The position numbers were made by a program, and so were the translations under genes. 64,000 bases of DNA from Lactarius indigo (Eukaryota; Basidiomycota; Agaricomycetes; Russulales; Russulaceae): contig JAFKAC010000008.1 in the NCBI GenBank assembly GCA_025766275.1, positions 2,170,001 to 2,234,000 of the forward strand, read 5' to 3'. Positions 59,098 through 64,000 of this stretch are shown one piece after another (position 1 is the first letter of the stretch; every line of letters starts with the position of its first letter). The notes beneath the pieces were generated by a model. The model was given only the letters and a program-made list of their open reading frames with translations, ran no database searches and had not been told where the DNA came from.

Positions 59098-61358
59098 ATT
59101 ACCTGGGGGTAATCCTTGAAAGGGGGGTGACCCGAATGGACCCGGTAAAAGTCCAAGGTATCAAAGATTGGCCAATGCCAACGAAGGTCAAGGATGTCCG
59201 ATCTTTCCTCGGTTTTTGCAACTTTTACCGCCTTTTTATCCGCGGTTTTGCAACTCACGCTAAACCACTCACCAAGTTAACACGCAAAGACGAAGAATGG
59301 CGCTGGACAGAAGAAGAAGACAAGGCATTCAACACTCTCAAACGCCTTGTAACCGAAGAACTGGTGCTGGCCCACCCAGTCCTCCAAGACCCATTTGAAC
59401 TAGAGGTTGACGCCTCCGGATATGCGGTGGGAGCTGTACTACTGCAATGAAAATCTGACGGAAAACGACACCCCATAGGCTACTACTCGGCCACGCTCTC
59501 AGAAGCGGAACGAAATTACGACATTTATGACTTAGAATTGCTCGCGATAGTCAAAGCCCTGCGAAACTGGAGACCGCTGCTCGCGGGAGCCCCACACAAG
59601 ATCAAAATCTACTCGGACCACCTTAATCTGCAATATTGGAAGTCACCACAGAAGATCAGCAGACGGGTTGCAAGGGAAGTACTCGAACTCTCGGAGTATG
59701 ACTTCGAGATTCATCACATCAAGGGAAAGAACAACGGAAGGGCAGACGCCCTTTCGAGATGACCAGATTACAACCAGGGAATAAGCGACAACAGCGAAGT
59801 CGTCGTCCTACCCCCTGAGATCTTCGTGAGAACTCTCAACATCACACGCACCTTCGTTGCAAACCCAAACTTGCTACAACCGCAACACCAACAAGATAAT
59901 GAAGTGATCAAAATGTGGGTAGACCCCCATCGCCTCAAGAAAATAGAAGGAGAGTGGTACAAGGACGGCAGGTTCGTAATAACCGGACCTGCATCAACAT
60001 ACCGAGTACTAATACACGACCACCACGACCTGCCGGTGCATGGACATCCTGGAATTGTGAGAACGCAACAAATCCTAGAACGACATTACTGGTGGCCACG
60101 ACTGCGGAAAGACGTGTATGAGTACGTGCAAGGCTGTGCGGAATGCCAACGGAACAAAGTCAACACAAGACCTATACGGGCTGCGCTGTACCCTATCACA
60201 CCGGAGCTAGAAGCCACACCCTTCCAGACGGTCGCCATAGACTTCATCACCAAACTCCCGCCATCAAAAGGGTACAACAGCATATTGACTGTCATGGACC
60301 ACGATTGCAGCAAAGCCTCTATCTTCATTCCGTGCCAAGAGGAAATAACAGTGGAGGAGACAGCAGCTCTGTACGTCACTCATGTATTCAGACATTTCGG
60401 ATTACCACACAAGTGTATCAGTGACCGGGATCCCCGATTCGTGTCGAAGTTCACCAGGGAAGTGTGCCGAATCCTAGGCATCCAGCAGAACATATCCACG
60501 GTGTACCACCCACGCACCGACGGGCAGTTGGAATGCACCAATCAATGGCTAGAACAGTATCTGCGTTTCTGGGTAAATGAACGACAAGATAACTGGGTCA
60601 CTTATCTACCAATCGCCGAATTTGTGCACAACAATTGGCCGCACGAGCACACGAAACAGTCACCATTTCAGCTTCTGATGGGGTATAACCCACACGCAGA
60701 CTGGACTGATAAGCCATCTCCCCTTCCTCAGGTCACGAGACGATTGACACAACTAAAAGAAGCTAGGGGGGACGCCCAACGGCTTATGAAAAAGGCACAA
60801 GAAGCATGGGTCCGCAACAAAGATACGCCCAAGTTCAAAATTGGAGACCTCGTGTGGTTAGAAGGCAAACACCTTCGAACCAATCAGCCTACAGCAAAAC
60901 TAGCGGCACGATGCCATGGACCTTTTCAGGTGACACAGGTGATGTCCCCTTACAATTATCGATTGGAACTTCCCACGCAGTGGAGTATCCACCCAGTGTT
61001 CCATATCGATCTTCTCACGCCGTACAAGCAAACCCCACTTCATGGAGAAAACTTCACACGACCGCCACCCGAATTGATTGATGGGGAAGAGGAATACGAA
61101 GTTGAGGCCATTCTAGACTCCCGGAACTTTGGCAGAGGCAGACGCCTTCAGTACCTTGTCAAATGGAAGGGGTATCCAGACTCGGAGAACCAGTGGGTCA
61201 ACAAGGAGGACATCTTTGCGCCTGACACCCTTCGACTATATCAGGAAACACAAGCACACAGGAGGACAGTTAAAACAGGCGAGATGAGAACAGAGGAAAG
61301 TCATCCCACCTTCCTTTGCTCTGCCATCTCTACTCTCATGCCCACTTCTCCCCTGTGA

Positions 61359-62486
61359 CATGTCACCCAAGCAGCACTCCTTGACTCCCTCGCCAACGAC
61401 GCCAGAGCACTCCTGGAAGACGATGCCGACACTGAAATTCCCAACACCCAAATCACACCATGGACGCCTCTTCGACCACAAGAGGGTCCCATCACCGCGC
61501 AAGAATGGGCGCACATCATCGCCCGATTCCCAGACCCCACGCAACACCCCGACGACAAACACGCCATCGTCCATGTTTTCAGAAATGAGGCCAGTGAGCG
61601 CGAACCCATCGCAGCCATCCCCCCAAGCGATGACCTCATCGGCGTTCGCAGAGTTTTCCTGAGCAATGACGAGCATTCAAGCTCTCCTGGAGTACGAGTT
61701 GGACAGTTGGAGGAGGGTAGCGGCGGAGTGGCAGAAGGAACAGCTCGACTCAGCCGCAGCCCGACTGAGGGAGATGCGAGAGCGACGGCAGCGATGGCGG
61801 CAGCTGAGGCTGGCCATGACGACTCAGATTACTACCCGGCAAGACACCCCTTCTTACAAACAAAATGCGACACTGATAATCCCCTCATCACGCCATGGCT
61901 TGTCTACACCGACGGGTCCCCCATGTATCGAGGATGTGTGCAAGTCCCTGGTGTTGCGGAGCACTGCCCGTTCACCACCGCCGAAGACCCCGCGCATGTC
62001 ATTGCGCCTGAAGGGTTCAGGGCGAACCGACGACCCCATTACATTCGATACCCCATCACCGGGCCCGACGGAGTAGAGAGGGACGCGTCGCACGTCCAAA
62101 TCATCGGAGGAGCGGACCCCATTATACTAGGGGTCATACCGGGCTCGCCTCACGTGTACAGTAAGCCCTTCTACGCCGAGCCGCACGTGTCGGCCGCTCT
62201 CCACCCCCAGTACCCACACGAGGACCTCGTTATCTTCGCGGCCGACAAGATCACTGACTGCGCCCTCAATCGCATCAACGACAAGTCGCTCACTGCCGAA
62301 GTCACGCACTACCACGCGGTGAGTTACGAACTCGACCGACTTCGCGCCCGAGTCAGCCAGCTCTGGGCGATGATCGAGTGCGCACAAGATGACAAGCGTG
62401 ACTCCATCTACCGACTGGAACGCGCCACGGCGTTAGAGAGAATTGCCGACGAACAGCATGATTGGCCGCCAAGGGACTTCCGGTGA
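61359..62486 (+). CDS. Third frame of the chromovirus (ORF3 or C-terminal extension of pol)
   Basis: 376 open codons in the same frame as pol, separated from it only by TGA 61356-61358. That stop could be genuine or another CGA to TGA change. The content is acidic/Pro-rich at first (EDDADTEIPNTQITPW, TPWLVYTDGSPMYRG). A compact central part (RRPHYIRYPITGPDGVERDA, VQIIGGADPIILGVIPG) precedes a C-terminal helical, charged segment (HYHAVSYELDRLRARVSQLW, RDSIYRLERATALERI) that should form a coiled coil. No known retroviral domain. Similar uncharacterised extensions occur in basidiomycete gypsy polyproteins as I recall them. It has no internal stop. Confidence 0.6.
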   Translation, partial: HVTQAALLDSLANDARALLEDDADTEIPNTQITPWTPLRPQEGPITAQEWAHIIARFPDPTQHPDDKHAIVHVFRNEASEREPIAAIPPSDDLIGVRRVFLSNDEHSSSPGVRVGQLEEGSGGVAEGTARLSRSPTEGDARATAAMAAAEAGHDDSDYYPARHPFLQTKCDTDNPLITPWLVYTDGSPMYRGCVQVPGVAEHCPFTTAEDPAHVIAPEGFRANRRPHYIRYPITGPDGVERDASHVQIIGGADPIILGVIPGSPHVYSKPFYAEPHVSAALHPQYPHEDLVIFAADKITDCALNRINDKSLTAEVTHYHAVSYELDRLRARVSQLWAMIECAQDDKRDSIYRLERATALERIADEQHDWPPRDFR

Positions 62487-62504
62487 GCCTGGGGTCTCAC
62501 GCTT

Positions 62505-62517
62505 AGAAGGGAGGTGA
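62505..62517 (+). promoter_or_regulatory. Polypurine tract before the 3' LTR
   Basis: AGAAGGGAGG (62505-62514) followed by TGA directly abuts the 3' LTR TGTCAC, the standard place and composition for the plus-strand primer. Confidence 0.75.
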
Positions 62518-63043
62518 TGTCACATTTCTGCTTGTACGGACTGCTTGACCTGGGACCCTTACTGTACCGGTTGCAACTACGGCGATAAGGTAGATTAGTT
62601 GCAGACTTTACCACGGTGATACGGTAGTGCGATAGGAGATACGGATTGATTGCTGACTGATGACCGACACCACTAATACTGGTAGTAGTGGTACTAGGAT
62701 CGAGTTACTTATGCGATACATTGGACGCTACCTTACTGTGACTCATAGCAGCGCTTCAAAGCCTGCTCAACTTGTATTTAAACTGTCTTGTGAAGACCAA
62801 GATACACCATCTTGGTCTTCTTGAATCGTCACTTGTCTTCTTCTCTTTCTCTCTCTCTTCGCCTTAAGAATTGTTCGACTCCACTCAAAACTCAAGAACT
62901 TCAACTTGCCAGTGTACCTTCGTGTATTCACTGAGGCAAGGACTTGGACCTCCGCGTCTTCAAGCCAAGTAGTAGACCTTTGCATTGCTAAGTTGTTACC
63001 GTCATCTGCGCTCAAGTTGAGCTAACGTCGTGGCGACGTTACA
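62518..63043 (+). repeat. 3' LTR of the chromovirus (526 bp)
   Basis: Same ends and length as the 5' LTR. Of 13 differences, 12 lie within ten CpG dinucleotides, in both C-to-T and G-to-A directions. It is followed by CACA, matching the bases before the 5' LTR. Confidence 0.95.
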
Positions 63044-63299
63044 CACAAGAGCCATCCAAAAATTGTATGTACTTACAACTCAGCCATGAGACTTTCACAG
63101 GAATTACAAGCGCTTACAGCTGGGCTGCATGTGACCATGAGAATCATAAGCACTTATATGCTGCATATAATAGTCCATTCGGAATCACGACCCAGCACAA
63201 GCAATTGTTATTTCAAGATAAGTCCGAATCCGATTATAATCTCCGTAAGCTCTTTCAATTTTGGTAAGCACATAAAATTTTTATTTTTATTTGCTGATG

Positions 63300-63443
63300 T
63301 CAGCAGCGTACATGTATGCCCCTCTGATTGTTGGACTATCCATTGCAGGCTGAATACCAACTCACTTGGAATTGGACAAAAATTGGAAGCACATTTTCAC
63401 CAGATTTTTTTTGAAAATTTCGCACACAATTGAGATGTGAAAA

Positions 63444-63475
<32 letters not shown>

Positions 63476-64000
63476 GATTCATAGGTATTTCGTGATAATC
63501 ATAACCTAACTTGTCGAGTATTATATATACATATATAGCTATTTTTTCCAAGTCATCAAAAATATCGACTAAGCTGGCAGCAACAGCACTGATGGATATG
63601 GTTATATGCCATAGAATGCTATGGTGGGTAACACTTGGCATTGCTTGGCTTGCATGCTAGATTCTATTGTCAGCATAGCTCAAGCTTTAGAAGGAAAATC
63701 AGCATTAACTTTAAATATTTTCTGTGGGAAAAAAAATCTTTAAAAGCGTCTATAGCACTGTAAAATTGAAGACAGGTTTGAAGACATGATCCGTGATTTG
63801 AATGGATACGCTGTTTTTTTTCCCACTGCAGTAACTTTTTATTTAAAAAGTAAAAGGGAAGGAGAACATACCGTACGAGATTGGAAGTGACGTCCGACAG
63901 AGAAGAACAAAAAATAATGGAATGAATTTAGACAATGTGGCACGACTAAGCGAGGGGAGGGGAACGAGAGTGAGACTGACTTCGAGCTGCCTACTACTAA
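63300..64000. other. AT-rich flank without genes
   Basis: Beyond the TIR end the sequence is A/T-rich, with a (ATT)10 microsatellite at 63446-63475 and T/A homopolymers near 63728 and 63815. I see no gene. Confidence 0.5.
63446..63475. repeat. (ATT)10 microsatellite
   Basis: Ten uninterrupted ATT units in non-coding DNA. Confidence 0.95.

Larger units (their letters stand above)
57117..61358 (+). pseudogene. pol: pol: protease, reverse transcriptase, RNase H, integrase, chromodomain
   Basis: Single frame, -1 to gag. Protease motif VDSGATDNFIK (near 57250). RT carries CPVQDYQVINSHT and palm YMDD (58318-58329). RNase H starts ELEVDASGYAVGAVL, with DLELLAIVKAL and YSDHLNLQYW. Integrase has an H-H-C-C zinc finger (H...HGHPG...C-AE-C) and a D-D-E core (AIDF, SDRDPRF, GQLECTNQW). 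A chromodomain follows (EYEVEAILDSR, LQYLVKWKGYP, ENQWVNKEDI). Interruptions are TGA at 57669-57671, 59448-59450 and 59760-59762, each CGA in the expected reading, and a 631-bp solo LTR at 58467-59097 just after the RT palm. Catalytic residues are otherwise kept. Confidence 0.9.
54506..63043 (+). mobile_element. Ty3/gypsy chromovirus (8.5 kb), inactivated by CpG-type mutations
   Basis: Complete LTR retrotransposon with two 526-bp LTRs (TGTCAC...GTTACA), a 4-bp flanking repeat CACA (54502-54505 and 63044-63047), primer-binding site, gag, pol in the order protease-RT-RNase H-integrase-chromodomain, a further frame and a polypurine tract. The integrase-before-LTR order and chromodomain place it in the chromoviruses, near the Tf1/sushi and MarY1 groups. 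Six in-frame TGA codons and a 631-bp solo LTR insertion make it non-autonomous. About 2.5% LTR divergence (13/526), nearly all at CpG, argues for recent insertion followed by methylation decay. Confidence 0.93.
53035..63299. mobile_element. DNA-transposon-like element with 16-bp terminal inverted repeats, host of the chromovirus
   Basis: CATCAGCAAATAAAAA at 53035-53050 is the exact inverse of 63284-63299. Subterminal A/T-rich units around TTATAATC(G/T)CCGTAAGC and CATGAG...CCA.AAATT recur near both ends (53069, 54400-54500, 63050-63250) and in the truncated copy at 25262-25772. Without the 8.5-kb retrotransposon the element is about 1.7 kb and encodes no recognisable transposase, so it is probably non-autonomous. 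It carries a gene-like fragment at 53579-54143. I found no convincing target-site duplication, so pairing of these two ends as one element is inference. Confidence 0.5.

Noticed and set aside
55741..59762. In-frame TGA codons as programmed readthrough or a recoded sense codon
   Set aside because: Host genes in the window use TGA as normal stop, and the LTR comparison gives an independent CpG-mutation explanation.
54502..63047. Five-base target duplication for the chromovirus
   Set aside because: Only CACA (4 bp) is shared; the fifth base differs on both sides, so I report 4 bp.

Overview
The window is nuclear DNA of a filamentous basidiomycete, most likely a wood-decaying Agaricomycete. The genes are split by many 50-75 nt GT-AG introns. 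Gene content fits: a WSC-domain copper radical (glyoxal) oxidase, a decayed cytochrome P450, basidiomycete-type Mediator subunit 12, a MEF2/RLM1-type MADS-box factor, Zn2Cys6 factors and a Ty3/gypsy chromovirus. I saw no rRNA, no convincing tRNA, no CRISPR and no bacterial operon structure.

Layout. 0.5-3.2 kb (- strand): WSC/glyoxal oxidase. 4.7-4.9 kb: scrap of an FAD monooxygenase. 5-8 kb: gene-poor. 8.2-11.6 kb (+): FXNA/ERMP1-type M28 metallopeptidase. 12.1-17.7 kb (+): MED12/SRB8. 19.4-25.1 kb: a compact housekeeping block of coronin (-), a 76-residue unknown (+), a HUA1-like proline-rich protein (-) and a NOL8/Nop8-like RRM protein (+), with two bidirectional promoters of only 100-120 bp. 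25.3-25.8 kb: transposon end abutting an AlkB-like dioxygenase gene (25.8-30.4 kb). 30.4-35.3 kb: gene-poor. 35.3-37.1 kb (+): MADS-box gene with a GC-AG intron. 37-41 kb: gene-poor. 41.3-44.7 and 46.8-50.3 kb (+): tandemly duplicated Zn2Cys6 regulators, promoters included. 50.9-52.6 kb (-): P450 pseudogene. 53.0-63.3 kb: nested transposons. An element with 16-bp terminal inverted repeats holds an 8.5-kb chromovirus, which itself holds a 631-bp solo LTR.

Main results. (1) The two 526-bp LTRs differ at 13 positions, all transitions, 12 of them in CpG context. All six stop codons interrupting gag and pol are TGA, each explicable as CGA to TGA. This is the footprint of CpG methylation followed by deamination. 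(2) The chromovirus shows a Tf1-style self-priming signal: 11 nt just after the 5' LTR are exactly complementary to 11 nt about 27 nt downstream of the LTR TATA box. It also carries a canonical -1 slippery heptamer between gag and pol. (3) Single-base frame changes recur in otherwise conserved genes (coronin, both Zn2Cys6 copies, the AlkB-like gene, the first WSC domain). They are absent from MED12 and the M28 gene as far as I could follow them. Assembly insertion errors are the first explanation to exclude before calling any of these pseudogenes.

The genes do not form one pathway. The window is a patchwork of conserved housekeeping genes, secondary or lignin-related genes, and methylated, decaying transposons. 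Exon joins were made by eye from splice motifs and family resemblance, so internal exon boundaries are approximate.
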